From: Chitinophaga eiseniae
Lineage (GTDB): Bacteria; Bacteroidota; Bacteroidia; Chitinophagales; Chitinophagaceae
Assembly (NCBI RefSeq): GCF_900167135.1
Contig: NZ_FUWZ01000002.1
Span: 1,452,651-1,516,650, forward strand
Reading direction: 5' to 3'
DNA: 64,000 nt
In this document: piece by piece, positions 51,393 to 61,285 of the stretch
Layout of the letters: every line of letters starts with the position of its first letter
How positions within the stretch are numbered: position 1 is the first letter of the stretch
Translations under genes and position numbers: made by a program
The notes under the pieces: model-generated
The model's input: the letters and a program-made list of their open reading frames with translations, nothing else
The model's database searches: none
Told to the model about the DNA's origin: nothing

Positions 51393-52682
51393 ATGAGATC
51401 TGTTTTACTGCTTTCCGCCATCAGCCTGTCTTTACAGGCATCGGCCCAAACGGCCGCCATCAGCAAGTGGGCCAGCCGCTCCCTCTTACATCAGCAACCA
51501 CTGGAACAGGCGCATGTGGGGATCTCTATTTATGAGCCGGCCACCGGGAAATACTGGTACCAGTACCAGGACGATAAGTTTTTTACACCCGCTTCCAACA
51601 CCAAAATATTTGCGCTGTACGCCGGCCTGAAGCTGCTGGGCGACTCGCTGCCGGCCGCCCGCTACTATGAAAACGATACTGCCGTCTTTGTGAAAGGGAT
51701 GGCCGATCCTTCTTTCCTGCATCCTGATTATACTTTTCAGCCGTTGTTGCAGCTGCTGCAACAAACCGCAAAACAGATATACCTGGTGCCGGCCAATAAT
51801 CTCAACAAACGGTACGGCCCCGGGTGGTCCTGGGCGGATTATGCCGATGATTACCAGCCGGAACTGACGGAGTGGCCCATGTATGGTAATGTGGTCCGGA
51901 TCTATCATCATGGCGATACCAGCAAAATAATGCCGGCCCTTTACGACCTGGAAACAACGGAAGACCGCACCATCACCAAAATCAGCACCGAGCGGGATGA
52001 GCGAAACAATCTTTTCTTCCTGAAGTATAACCCTGCTTACAAAGAAGTATCCACTACGGAGGTGCCCTTTATTACAGGGACTGAACAGGAACTCCGGCAA
52101 CGGTTACAAGACACGCTGCATAAGCGTATAGGCCTTGCCGTTGCTCCGCAGCCGGCATCGTTTCAGTTACTGAAAAGTATTCCGGCGGACTCCCTGTTTA
52201 CGCCGATGATGCACCGCAGTGATAATTTCTTCGCAGAGCAAACGCTGATGATGGCATCCGCCAGCCTCTGGGATACGATCAGCACTAAAAAGATGATCAG
52301 CTGGCTGCTGGAAGGAGACCTGAAAGACCTGCCACATGCGCCGCAGTGGGTGGATGGTTCGGGCTTGTCGCGTTATAACCTGATCACGCCGCGCGACTTT
52401 GTCAGCGTGCTGAACAAGATGTATGCGCAATATCCGCAGCGGCGGTTATGGGATATTTTCGCTACCGGCGGAAAAGGCACGCTGCGCAATTATTACCAGC
52501 AGCAGTTTGTACATGCCAAAACGGGAACCTTGAACGGGGTAGTGGGGCTGAGCGGTTACCTGGTGACAAAAAAGAATAAGACGCTGATATTCAGTGTACT
52601 GGTAAATAATCACCAGGATACGGCTACGAGCGTACGAAGAGCGGTAGAGCGGTTGCTGACGATGATCTGGAAGGAATACTAA
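51393..52682 (+). CDS. dacB: D-alanyl-D-alanine carboxypeptidase/endopeptidase (PBP4, S13 family)
   Basis: 429 residues with signal peptide (MRSVLLLSAISLSLQASAQ). Penicillin-binding motifs are complete: SNTK with catalytic Ser68 and Lys71, SxN as HRSDNFFAE, and KTG as AKTGTLNG. It trims or cross-links peptidoglycan peptides. The start is 10 bases after the previous terminator hairpin, so it probably has its own promoter inside or near it. Confidence 0.92.
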   Translation: MRSVLLLSAISLSLQASAQTAAISKWASRSLLHQQPLEQAHVGISIYEPATGKYWYQYQDDKFFTPASNTKIFALYAGLKLLGDSLPAARYYENDTAVFVKGMADPSFLHPDYTFQPLLQLLQQTAKQIYLVPANNLNKRYGPGWSWADYADDYQPELTEWPMYGNVVRIYHHGDTSKIMPALYDLETTEDRTITKISTERDERNNLFFLKYNPAYKEVSTTEVPFITGTEQELRQRLQDTLHKRIGLAVAPQPASFQLLKSIPADSLFTPMMHRSDNFFAEQTLMMASASLWDTISTKKMISWLLEGDLKDLPHAPQWVDGSGLSRYNLITPRDFVSVLNKMYAQYPQRRLWDIFATGGKGTLRNYYQQQFVHAKTGTLNGVVGLSGYLVTKKNKTLIFSVLVNNHQDTATSVRRAVERLLTMIWKEY

Positions 52683-52687
52683 ACGGT

Positions 52688-53332
52688 TCAGGGCTTGAGA
52701 ATATAAGATACCAGTTTGATAGTATCGTCTGCCTGGTCTGCTTCAATAAGGCCGATACCTTTGGCGTAGTAGCTGGTGGAGATAGTGCCGATGGTGACCG
52801 GGTTGTTAAGCACAATAGCGGAGGCGTCCAGCTTTACAGCGATCACGTCGGGATAGTTTTTCCCGTTAACGGTTTTGGTGACGCCTTTTTGTACGATGGT
52901 ATGCTGCAGAACGGCTTTGGTAGTAAGCGTACCATTGCTGATGGTGACGGTGTCTGACCAGCTGCTGCCCATGGCGGCAGTTTCTTTCAGGTAGGTAAGT
53001 TGCAGACTGTCCGCTTTATATCCCTGAAAAGTGAAGATACTGGCTATTTGTGTGTAAATACCGTCTTTGCAGCTGGAGCAGAAGAATACGCTGTCGTCGC
53101 CTACCATTTTGTAAGTGTTGCCGTTGACAGTGGTGTCTCCGGAAACAGTCAGGGTATACGCAAGCGTGTCCTGGGTGAGGTTCACATCAATATAAGAAAA
53201 GGAAGAGCCGGTTGTATAAGGGGCATAATCGCAGGTGGGGAATCCTGTCCCGTCATGGCTCATTTCTTTACTACAGGCGATTAGCAATGCGCAGCCTGCC
53301 AGAAACAAAAAGAATACGTGGAGGTGCTTCAT
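52688..53332 (-). CDS. Hypothetical lipoprotein
   Basis: 214 residues. Signal with lipobox LIAC (MKHLHVFFLFLAGCALLIAC), so lipidated. The mature part is beta-rich with repeated Thr/Ser/Asp strands and two nearby Cys (FCSSCKDG). No family recognised. ATG at 53332 is preferred over the TTG at 53338. It faces the PBP4 gene convergently. Confidence 0.65.
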   Translation of the reverse strand: MKHLHVFFLFLAGCALLIACSKEMSHDGTGFPTCDYAPYTTGSSFSYIDVNLTQDTLAYTLTVSGDTTVNGNTYKMVGDDSVFFCSSCKDGIYTQIASIFTFQGYKADSLQLTYLKETAAMGSSWSDTVTISNGTLTTKAVLQHTIVQKGVTKTVNGKNYPDVIAVKLDASAIVLNNPVTIGTISTSYYAKGIGLIEADQADDTIKLVSYILKP

Positions 53333-53379
53333 AAACAATAGATCTGGTTACTGTATAACGTTCAGTGCTATGAATTTAT

Positions 53380-53420
53380 GCAAAAAGGCCGATAGTTTTT
53401 TGGACTATCGGCCTTTTTGC
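53380..53420 (-). terminator. Terminator of the large lipoprotein gene
   Basis: Perfect 17-bp stem GCAAAAAGGCCGATAGT and inverse, with A5/T5 in the stems, between two minus-strand genes. The 9-base TGTATAACG repeats on both sides. Confidence 0.88.
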
Positions 53421-53438
53421 TTGTATAACGATTTTAAG

Positions 53439-55211
53439 TTATTCTATTCTTACTTTAAATGAGCCACTGACGGGAGCAGTAGTATTGCCCGGTATTTTTT
53501 GGACGTTCCCGGAAAAAGTGCCTTCGAGGTATTCGCCTGCTATCCCGGTGCGGGTGATGGTAATATTCAGAGACTCACTGAAGTAAGTGCCATCGTTCAT
53601 AGCGACCGTAAAGTAGCGGGACACGCTGGGGCCTGTTTGAATACCCGACAGCTGTATATTGATCCGAATGAGCCCTCCTGGTGTTTTCTGAGCGGCGGAG
53701 AGGGAATAGATGCTAACGGTAGATGTGTCCGAACGGTAGGACGTAAACAGGACGGAATCTGCCGGGGAGGTAAACGTGGTTGTCTGCCCTTCCAGCAGGA
53801 GCGAGATGGTACTAACCTGTATCACGTCACAAGCCTGCAGGTCGCGTGTGTAATTGCCCGGTGCCAGCTGGAAAGTGGACGTTGACATTTTATCGGCGGT
53901 TTCGTCTATGGGGTTCAGCACCACCGTTGCCGCACCAGTGGCGCAGCGCAGAATGGAGGTGGCGTAATTACCGTTCTGAATAGCTGTTTCGTAGTGTACG
54001 CCGTTTACCTGTATGTTGACCAGCCCTTTGGTAACGGCAGCGCCGTCGCAGGTGGTCACTTTGCCGCTGAGGGCTAACCTGGCGTCAGGATCGATGGACA
54101 CGTTGAAGGTGCCGGCGTTGGCGTCGGTGGACCAGGGGCCGGCATTTTTAGAGAAGATAATTTTGCCACATTGGTCTTTCACAGAGATCGTTACCTGTTC
54201 ATTGGCAGGAACGAGGCCGCTTACTTCACCCGCTTCATCGGTGTAGCCGTAGCTGCTGCTGTTATTGTTACGGGTAAGCTGTATCGCGGTGTAAGCCAGC
54301 GGATTGTTTTTATCGTCTTTGAAAACAGCTTTGAAATTCACCATCGGGAACTGTGCGTCACAATTCCAGAAGGAGAAGTGTTTCACAGTACCGACATAAC
54401 TGTCGCCCATTTTTTCTGCGCTGCCTTCCTGTTCCCACAAACCGGTGCTCTCATTGAAGTGCCACAGTGGAATGACCGCCGGCGCTGTTTTCCGCAGCGT
54501 GGCGGGTATGACCATACGGAAGGTAACGCTGTTGGTGCCGTCGGGATGCAGTTTTTCCCCGGTTGCTCCCTGCAGCTCCAGGGCCATCATTCCGAAGGAC
54601 TGCAAGGCCACCAGTTCATTTTTATCATTGACAGCGCGTAAGTCGCCGGGCATAATGTCTGCGAAGTCATTACTTTCAGGATTGATGAAAGCATACGACA
54701 GCGTGGCTTGACCCTTGTAAGGTTTGTTGGCCGCGTCCAGTACCTGGTTGGGCACGAAGATGAACTGCGCGTTAGACGCCGCCACTACGCCGCCGGCGGT
54801 AGCGTCAAAGGTACCGGCGGTAGTTTTGGGAAGCAGCTGTACCTGTACAAACTGGTCCCTACCGGGAGCGGTTACACGAAAAGTACGGATACCGTTAAAG
54901 TATCCTGCTTTCTGCACGGTCACTACTGCTGCGGCTTCCGTCATGTTCACTTCCTGGAAACGGAAAGCGCCGTACTGATCGGTGATGGTGTTCTGGTCGC
55001 CGCATACTACGCGTGCGCCCGCCAGGGGATCATTATTGGCGTCGGTAACAATACCCTGTACGCCTGCCTGTACTTTTTTATCGGAGATAGGAGGGGCGCC
55101 GGTAGTGGGATTGTTGGTTTCAGGGGGATTGTCTGCTGTCACCATTCTTTTGTCGCAGGCCGAGAGCAACACGATACAGCAGGTTAACAGCCATAAAAAT
55201 CTTCTGGTCAT
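53439..55211 (-). CDS. Large lipoprotein with carboxypeptidase-regulatory-like domains
   Basis: 590 residues from MTRRFLWLLTCCIVLLSAC (lipobox LSAC). Next is a CarboxypepD-reg-like domain (VQGIVTDANNDPLAGARVVC, about residues 50-130), then several beta domains including another regulatory-like segment (FKAVFKDDKNNPLAYTAIQL). It is probably surface-exposed or periplasmic, built for binding. No enzyme motif. The longer frame to 55310 gives no signal peptide. A TATATTTG -7 element lies about 40 bases before the ATG. Confidence 0.8.
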   Translation of the reverse strand: MTRRFLWLLTCCIVLLSACDKRMVTADNPPETNNPTTGAPPISDKKVQAGVQGIVTDANNDPLAGARVVCGDQNTITDQYGAFRFQEVNMTEAAAVVTVQKAGYFNGIRTFRVTAPGRDQFVQVQLLPKTTAGTFDATAGGVVAASNAQFIFVPNQVLDAANKPYKGQATLSYAFINPESNDFADIMPGDLRAVNDKNELVALQSFGMMALELQGATGEKLHPDGTNSVTFRMVIPATLRKTAPAVIPLWHFNESTGLWEQEGSAEKMGDSYVGTVKHFSFWNCDAQFPMVNFKAVFKDDKNNPLAYTAIQLTRNNNSSSYGYTDEAGEVSGLVPANEQVTISVKDQCGKIIFSKNAGPWSTDANAGTFNVSIDPDARLALSGKVTTCDGAAVTKGLVNIQVNGVHYETAIQNGNYATSILRCATGAATVVLNPIDETADKMSTSTFQLAPGNYTRDLQACDVIQVSTISLLLEGQTTTFTSPADSVLFTSYRSDTSTVSIYSLSAAQKTPGGLIRINIQLSGIQTGPSVSRYFTVAMNDGTYFSESLNITITRTGIAGEYLEGTFSGNVQKIPGNTTAPVSGSFKVRIE

Positions 55212-55253
55212 AGGGATGAAAGTTCTGTTGATAACTAATGAGGTAAAGACACG

Positions 55254-55261
55254 CAAATATA
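55254..55261 (-). promoter_or_regulatory. -7 element of large lipoprotein gene
   Basis: Minus strand TATATTTG matches TAnnTTTG and leaves a leader of about 36 bases. Confidence 0.4.
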
Positions 55262-55443
55262 AAATATACTTTTTATGCAGGAGCATTTTAAAAAAAGGCG
55301 TAAAAAACACACTTATTTTTAGAAAATAATCAAGTTATTTCTGAATATCTTGCCACAAGGTAAGATTACCACTATGTTATGGATTAAACTATTTATTGAA
55401 AAACAGTAGAACGTAGCATTTTTATCACCCAAAAATCTCATTT

Positions 55444-58400
55444 ATGAATCCACGTTATGCGAAGGCAATGCTATTGCTATGCCTTTCCGCCGCCTCCTCG
55501 GGGCCGGTCGCTGCCAGGGCTTTAGTGCCTGCGGTATGGCAGCAGGCCAATCCAACAGTAGAAGGTAAAGTAAAAGACGTCAACGGGAATCCCCTGCCGG
55601 GGGTAACGGTGTTGTTGAAAGACAGCCAGCGCGGCGCCGTTACAGACGTTAAAGGAAGCTTCACCCTGAAAGATGTAAAAAAGGATGGAGTGCTGGTATT
55701 TCAGTTTGTGGGTTATGATCCACAGGAAGTAAAAGTAGAAGGGCGCACGTCCATTAACGTTGTTCTGAAAGAAAATCAGAAAACCCTGGACGAATACGTA
55801 GTGGTAGGTTATGGTACCCAGAAGAAGGTGACCAAAACCGGCGCTGTGGCCACCGTAAAGGGTGCTGAATTACAACAGTCGCCCAACGTGAACATCTCCA
55901 ACTCATTGGTAGGCCGTATCCCCGGTATCATTGCCGTCAATAACAGCGGCGAGCCGGGAAACGACAACTCCCGTATTTTTATCCGCGGCCGCAGCACCCT
56001 TGGGGTAAGTACGCCGCTGTATGTGATTGACGGTATTCCCCGTGAAGGGTTTGCGCGTTTGGCGCCCGGCGACATCGAAAGCGTATCCGTCCTGAAAGAC
56101 GCGGCTGCAGCTATCTACGGCTCCCGTGCGGCCAACGGTGTTATCCTCGTCACCACCAAACGCGGTAAGATAGGAAAGCCTACTATCAACTACGGATTTA
56201 ACCAATCCTTCGTGTCGCCTACCCGCCTGCCAAAAATGGCGGACGCACCTACCTACGCCAGGCTGGTCAATGAAATACTCCAGTATGGCGGCGATGCGCC
56301 CCGCTTTTCGGAAGAGCAGATCAAAAAGTTCGGTGATGGCTCAGACCCCTGGTTGTATCCCAACACCAACTGGTATGATGCTGTTATCAAAAACACATCC
56401 CTGCAGAACAGGCATGACCTGTCCCTCAGCGGCGGTTCTGAAAAAATGACGTATTACGTATCGCTCGGAAGCCTCTTCCAGGACGGTATCTACAAGTCCA
56501 GCGCTACCTATTACAAACAACAGAATATCCGGGCCAACCTCGATGCTAACGTGAACGAATATGTGCACCTGCGTTTCGACCTGGCAGGAAGACTGGAAAA
56601 CAGGCACTATCCGCCCCGCTCCGCCGGCTCCATCTTCCGCTCCCTCATGCGCGGACGGCCTACGGAAAATGCTATCTGGCCCAACGGTCTCCCCGGGCCA
56701 GACATCGAATACGGGGATAACCCGGTGGTAACCAGCACAGACGTCATCGGCTATACGAACGACAAAAACTATGTAGTCAACGGTACCCTCGGCGCCACCA
56801 TCAATATACCCTGGGTACAGGGATTGTCTGTGGACGGAAACTTCGCCTATGATCAGAACTTCGCTTTCCTGAAAACATGGGTGAAACCCTGGACGCTGTA
56901 TACGCTCGATCCCAACAGCCCGGACCACAAGCTGAACCCGGCCTCCAGAGGGGTAAGCGCTCCTGAGCTGAACGAGAGCTTCAACAGCAACCGCATGACA
57001 ACGGTGAACGTGAAACTGAACTATGTACGTTCTTTTGGAAAACATAACCTGAGTACTTTCGTCGCTTTTGAACAGGCAACTTTCGACGGTGATACCATGC
57101 TGGCCAACCGCCGGTATTTTATCAGTGATAAGCTCGATCAGCTGTTTGCCGGTGGCGATAAAGAGAAAAACAATGGCGGCACCGGTTTTTCCTTCGCCCG
57201 TCGTAACTATTTCGGCCGTATCTCCTACAACTATAAAGAAACTTACCTGTTCGACTTCAACGCCCGTTATGATGGTACCCAGAATTTCCCGAGCAACAGC
57301 CGCTTCGGTTTCTTCCCCGGCGCGTCTGTAGGCTGGGTGGTGTCTAACGAAAACTTCTGGAAAAGAGGCGTGCCCGCAGTGGATTACTTCAAGATCCGCG
57401 CGTCATGGGGCCAGATGGGGAACGACCAGATCCCGTCTTTCCAATACCTCAGTACCTATGGCTTCAGCGATGGCGGCGTGATGTTCGGCGGCGACCTGAA
57501 CAAAGGTATCTACCAGCTACGCTCTCCCAACGAAGCCATTACCTGGGAAATGGCCAACAACTACGACATCGGTATCGAAGCATCACTGCTGGGTGAAAAG
57601 CTGTCCCTGGAAGCGGACTACTTCTATACCCGCCGCGCCAACATCCTCGTGAGCCGCAGCCAGTCTATGCCTGCCTATACGGGCATGACCCTGCCACAGG
57701 AAAACATCGGTAAGGTGGAAAACAAAGGTTTCGAAGTGGTGCTGAAACATAAAAACGACATCAACAAATTCCATTACGAAGTAGTCGGTACCGTTACCCA
57801 TGCCCAAAACAAAATCCTGTTCTGGGATGAGGTGCCCAATGTTCCGGAATGGCAGAAATCTACCGGCAGGATGATAGATGCGCCCTTGTATTATAAAGCC
57901 ATCGGTATTTACAAAACACAGGAGGAAGTAGACAAGTCGCCCCACATCAGCGGCGCCCGTGCCGGAGATGTCATCTTTGAAGATGTTGACGGCAACGGTG
58001 TTATCGATGACCTGGACCGCATCCGGGTAAACCGCACTGAAAATCCCACGTGGATTTTCGGTCTCACCCTGAGCGCCAAATACAACAACTTCGATTTCAC
58101 CATGTTATGGCAGGGCGCTACCGGCGCCAGCCAGTATCTGCATACCGAGTCCGGCCTTATCGGCAACTTCCCCGAAGCCTATATCAAAGACCGCTGGACA
58201 ACGGAGAATATCAACGCTTCATGGCCAAGGGTGAATGACCGTGACCGCGAATACTGGGTAAACCGCCAGAACACTTTCTGGTTCTGGAAAACAGACTATG
58301 CCCGTTTGAAAACGCTGGAACTGGGCTATACTATTCCCGGTATGGCGATCAAAAGCATCGGTCTGCAAAAACTGCGTGTATACGTGAGCGGTCAAAACCT

Positions 58401-58509
58401 GGTTACCATCGACAATGTAAAAATATTTGATCCGGAAGCGCCTATGGGCAGCGGCCAGTTTTATCCGCAGGTGAAGATTTACAATGTGGGATTAAATGTT
58501 ACTTTCTAA
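55444..58509 (+). CDS. SusC/RagA family TonB-dependent outer membrane transporter
   Basis: 1021 residues. Signal peptide, then a CarboxypepD-reg-like domain (about 38-115: VEGKVKDVNGNPLPGVTVLL), a plug (about 120-240, with PGDIESVSVLKDAAAAIYGS) and a C-terminal beta barrel ending in aromatic Phe (VGLNVTF). With the SusD lipoprotein it imports a bound nutrient, usually a glycan or other oligomer, with TonB energy. No substrate clue lies next to it: no sulfatase or glycoside hydrolase is adjacent. The stop is 11 bases before the susD ATG. Confidence 0.95.
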   Translation: MNPRYAKAMLLLCLSAASSGPVAARALVPAVWQQANPTVEGKVKDVNGNPLPGVTVLLKDSQRGAVTDVKGSFTLKDVKKDGVLVFQFVGYDPQEVKVEGRTSINVVLKENQKTLDEYVVVGYGTQKKVTKTGAVATVKGAELQQSPNVNISNSLVGRIPGIIAVNNSGEPGNDNSRIFIRGRSTLGVSTPLYVIDGIPREGFARLAPGDIESVSVLKDAAAAIYGSRAANGVILVTTKRGKIGKPTINYGFNQSFVSPTRLPKMADAPTYARLVNEILQYGGDAPRFSEEQIKKFGDGSDPWLYPNTNWYDAVIKNTSLQNRHDLSLSGGSEKMTYYVSLGSLFQDGIYKSSATYYKQQNIRANLDANVNEYVHLRFDLAGRLENRHYPPRSAGSIFRSLMRGRPTENAIWPNGLPGPDIEYGDNPVVTSTDVIGYTNDKNYVVNGTLGATINIPWVQGLSVDGNFAYDQNFAFLKTWVKPWTLYTLDPNSPDHKLNPASRGVSAPELNESFNSNRMTTVNVKLNYVRSFGKHNLSTFVAFEQATFDGDTMLANRRYFISDKLDQLFAGGDKEKNNGGTGFSFARRNYFGRISYNYKETYLFDFNARYDGTQNFPSNSRFGFFPGASVGWVVSNENFWKRGVPAVDYFKIRASWGQMGNDQIPSFQYLSTYGFSDGGVMFGGDLNKGIYQLRSPNEAITWEMANNYDIGIEASLLGEKLSLEADYFYTRRANILVSRSQSMPAYTGMTLPQENIGKVENKGFEVVLKHKNDINKFHYEVVGTVTHAQNKILFWDEVPNVPEWQKSTGRMIDAPLYYKAIGIYKTQEEVDKSPHISGARAGDVIFEDVDGNGVIDDLDRIRVNRTENPTWIFGLTLSAKYNNFDFTMLWQGATGASQYLHTESGLIGNFPEAYIKDRWTTENINASWPRVNDRDREYWVNRQNTFWFWKTDYARLKTLELGYTIPGMAIKSIGLQKLRVYVSGQNLVTIDNVKIFDPEAPMGSGQFYPQVKIYNVGLNVTF

Positions 58510-58519
58510 ACAACAAGCC

Positions 58520-60268
58520 ATGAAAAAATCAAACATCATACAATATCTGCTGGCGGCGGGATTACTGTTGGCCTCCGCGGCGTGTAAAAAGGACTTCCTC
58601 GAGAAGAAACCGCTGACAGAATACGAGGAATCAGATGTATGGAAAGACCAGGGCCTGGTACAGGCTTTTGTAAATGACCTCTACGTGCAGATGCGCCCGG
58701 GGTACCTGGAAGTGATGCTGGCCTCTATGACAGACGAAGCGCGGTTTATCCACGACTATAACACCTCCCGTGTGGTGCAGGGTAACGTATCGCCCGACGA
58801 TATCGGCAGGCTCAGTGATTTTGCCCGCTGGGATAACCACTATAAAGAGATCCGGAACTGTAACATGTTCTTCGAAAAAATCGATCAGGCGCCCATTGAC
58901 GGGACTACACGCAACACCATGAAAGGCGAAGTACATTTCATGCGGGCCTGGTATTATCACATGCTGGTGAAATACTATGGCGGTGTGCCGCTGATCACCA
59001 GAACTTTTAATGTAAAGGGAGATGAACAGGTGATCCTTAATATCAAGCGTGCTACTTATGACGCCTGCGTTAAATTTATCTCCGACGAATGCGACAGCGC
59101 CGCAAAGATGCTGCCCACTGTGTATGAATTACCGAAAGACAAAGGCCGTGTTACCAAAGGCGCTGCCCTGGCGCTGAAATCAAGGATGCTGCTGTATGCC
59201 GCGAGCGATTACTTTAATAAAAACGTGAAAAGTCCGCTGATGGGATACACATCCGGCAGCCAGACCGATCGCCTGCGCGCTGCTAAAAATGCCGCCAAAG
59301 CGGTGATGGACATGGGCATCTATGAACTGTACCATCCTACAGATTCCGCAGCGGAGAACTACAGCCGTATCTTCCTGGATAAAGATCATAAAGAGCTGAT
59401 TTTTATAAAACAGTACGATAAAGCGCTGTTGGGCACTTCCCATGACCTCTACAACGGGCCTAATGGTTATCATAACTGGGGCGGTAATGTGCCACTGGAA
59501 AATTTTGTGACAGGTTACCAGATGAGAGACGGCTCTGCGTTTTCCTGGGCCAATGCCGCACAAGCCAAAGCGCCGTATGTAAACCGTGATCCTCGTTTTT
59601 ATGCTACCATCCTTTACGATGGGGCTAAATGGAAACCCCGTCCGAAAGACGGTGCTGAAGTAGATCCTATCGGTGTGATACAGACCGGTAAGTACGAGCC
59701 TAAAAACGGTGGCAGGGACAGCGTATGGGGGTTGGACACCCGTAACAGCACCATCGAAAACTGGAACGGTACCTTCTCCGGGTACTACCTGCGTAAGTTC
59801 ATGGATAAAAACCTGGACGCACAGTTTTTCAGGGGTGATCAGAACTGGATCTTCATCCGTTATGCCGAAGTATTGCTGAACTACGCAGAGGCAAGCATCT
59901 GGCTGGGCGAGTATGCAGACGCGCTGCCGGTGCTGAATGCAGTACGCACCAGGGCAGGCATGCCGGCCACCAATGCTACCGGCGATGCGCTGAAAGCGGT
60001 GCTGAAATATGAAAGAAGGTATGAACTGGCTTATGAAGAACATCGTTTCTTCGATGCACGCCGCTGGGTGACAGACGCCATGACTTACTTCAACGGCAGT
60101 GCGCTGGGCATTGAGGTGCTGGGCTCGCAGATCGCCAACCATCCTTTTGTATACAGACCTATCAGTATCCAGAGCCGTACTTTCAAGGAAAAGGATTATT
60201 TGCTGCCTATTCCTGCCGCGGAAATCAGGAAGAACAGCAACCTGGAACAGCAGGTGCCGTATAAATAA
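58520..60268 (+). CDS. SusD/RagB family nutrient-binding outer membrane lipoprotein
   Basis: 582 residues from MKKSNIIQYLLAAGLLLASAAC; lipidated Cys22. The helical SusD fold is seen with FLEKKPLTEYEE at the start, several TPR-like helices and the C-terminal block RRYELAYEEHRFFDARRW. It sits on the SusC barrel as a lid and binds the substrate. Overlaps are absent and the pair is followed by a strong terminator. Frame start at 58496 is rejected as it lies in the susC tail. Confidence 0.95.
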   Translation: MKKSNIIQYLLAAGLLLASAACKKDFLEKKPLTEYEESDVWKDQGLVQAFVNDLYVQMRPGYLEVMLASMTDEARFIHDYNTSRVVQGNVSPDDIGRLSDFARWDNHYKEIRNCNMFFEKIDQAPIDGTTRNTMKGEVHFMRAWYYHMLVKYYGGVPLITRTFNVKGDEQVILNIKRATYDACVKFISDECDSAAKMLPTVYELPKDKGRVTKGAALALKSRMLLYAASDYFNKNVKSPLMGYTSGSQTDRLRAAKNAAKAVMDMGIYELYHPTDSAAENYSRIFLDKDHKELIFIKQYDKALLGTSHDLYNGPNGYHNWGGNVPLENFVTGYQMRDGSAFSWANAAQAKAPYVNRDPRFYATILYDGAKWKPRPKDGAEVDPIGVIQTGKYEPKNGGRDSVWGLDTRNSTIENWNGTFSGYYLRKFMDKNLDAQFFRGDQNWIFIRYAEVLLNYAEASIWLGEYADALPVLNAVRTRAGMPATNATGDALKAVLKYERRYELAYEEHRFFDARRWVTDAMTYFNGSALGIEVLGSQIANHPFVYRPISIQSRTFKEKDYLLPIPAAEIRKNSNLEQQVPYK

Positions 60269-60297
60269 GTGAGATATTTGCCTATATAAAGAAAGAT

Positions 60298-60337
60298 GAG
60301 GGTGTCTCTGTAACGGAGACGCCCTCTTGTGTTTTTT
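60298..60337 (+). terminator. Terminator of susC-susD
   Basis: GAGGGTGTCTC / GAGACGCCCTC stem (one G-T pair) with a seven-base loop, followed by T6. Confidence 0.88.
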
Positions 60338-60411
60338 CTCACCCGTAAATCTCGTAAAAGAAGCCCCAAATAATGTAACAGATATGTTGCCGTATGCCGC
60401 GAACTTTACAC

Positions 60412-60430
60412 CATAATTTTAATCATTATG
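60412..60430 (+). promoter_or_regulatory. Fur-like box over the start of the His-rich gene
   Basis: CATAATTTTAATCATTATG shares 15 of 19 positions with the classical Fur consensus (GATAATGATAATCATTATC) and is itself nearly palindromic. The last three bases are the ATG of the gene, so a bound repressor would block initiation. Confidence 0.45.
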
Positions 60431-61213
60431 GAAATGAATCACCACCACCACGGGCACCATAAACAGTATGAACAACCTTCACCCGTAGTCATGAAACTGA
60501 TCGCCGGCGCTGCCGGCCTTATGACCGGTGAAAACGCCAGATTGGTATTCAGACCGGTGAACAGCCATCACCCTGAGGCCTCCGTTCCATTAAGCATACA
60601 GCATGAAGCCGAGTTTCACCTGATTATCGTCGATAGCCAGCTGACATCTTTCGGGCACCTGCACCCGCAGCGCGCTGCCGATGGTAACTATTTCATAGAC
60701 GTTACTTTTAATCATGCAGGCCAATACCTCGTTTATGCCGATTATCAGGCAGAAGGGTATACACCGCAAACAGACCGGCTGACACTATTGGTAGAAGGCC
60801 GGGAGCAACAGGGCGCTGATGAAACGAACGAAAAACTTTCCGCAGTTACTGACGGGTTGTATCTTGCTGTCGCAGCAACAGCTCCTTTTGTGGCAGGAGC
60901 AGAAAGCCACATTCCGGTAACTATCACAAAAGATGGGAAGACATTGAACGCTGCCGACATCGATCCGTACCTGGGCGCTGTGGCACATATTATTTTAATC
61001 GGCCGGGAAGACAAGGATTTTCTGCATATCCATCCCATGTCAGACAGTCAATTTCCTATTATCGGCCATACGATGTTTCCGAAGGCAGACATTTACCGTA
61101 TGTGGATACAATTTAAAACAGAAGGGGTATTGCATACGGCCAACTTTACGTTACACGTAGGCAACGCTGCAGCGGAAGTGGCAACCGGCCATGGTCATCA
61201 CCATCACCACTAG
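60428..61213 (+). CDS. His-rich metal-binding protein with two HxHP domains
   Basis: 261 residues, no signal peptide. The N-terminus has HHHHGHH (residues 5-11) and the C-terminus ends HGHHHHH. Between them are two similar domains, each with an HxHP turn: FGHLHPQRAADGNY in the first (about 77-90) and FLHIHPMSDSQF in the second (about 198-209), followed by strands ending in a hydrophobic G. The duplication and His content suggest metal sequestration or delivery (Ni, Cu, Zn or Fe), probably cytoplasmic. A Fur-like box overlaps the start codon, supporting metal regulation. The exact metal is not known. Confidence 0.7.
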   Translation: MEMNHHHHGHHKQYEQPSPVVMKLIAGAAGLMTGENARLVFRPVNSHHPEASVPLSIQHEAEFHLIIVDSQLTSFGHLHPQRAADGNYFIDVTFNHAGQYLVYADYQAEGYTPQTDRLTLLVEGREQQGADETNEKLSAVTDGLYLAVAATAPFVAGAESHIPVTITKDGKTLNAADIDPYLGAVAHIILIGREDKDFLHIHPMSDSQFPIIGHTMFPKADIYRMWIQFKTEGVLHTANFTLHVGNAAAEVATGHGHHHHH

Positions 61214-61232
61214 CCGGTAAACGCAGGAGGAA

Positions 61233-61264
61233 CAAAAAAGGGCGCCCGTCGGCGCCCTTTTTTG
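61233..61264. terminator. Bidirectional terminator
   Basis: A6 GGGCGCC / GGCGCCC T6 stem with loop CGTC, ending both the His-rich gene and the convergent Gfo/Idh gene. Confidence 0.9.
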
Positions 61265-61285
61265 TTTGGATCAAATATCTCCGTA

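Noticed and set aside
60428..61213. Polyhistidine ends as a cloning tag or contamination
   Set aside because: The tracts flank a native two-domain coding sequence with its own terminator and regulator-like box in a chromosomal context.
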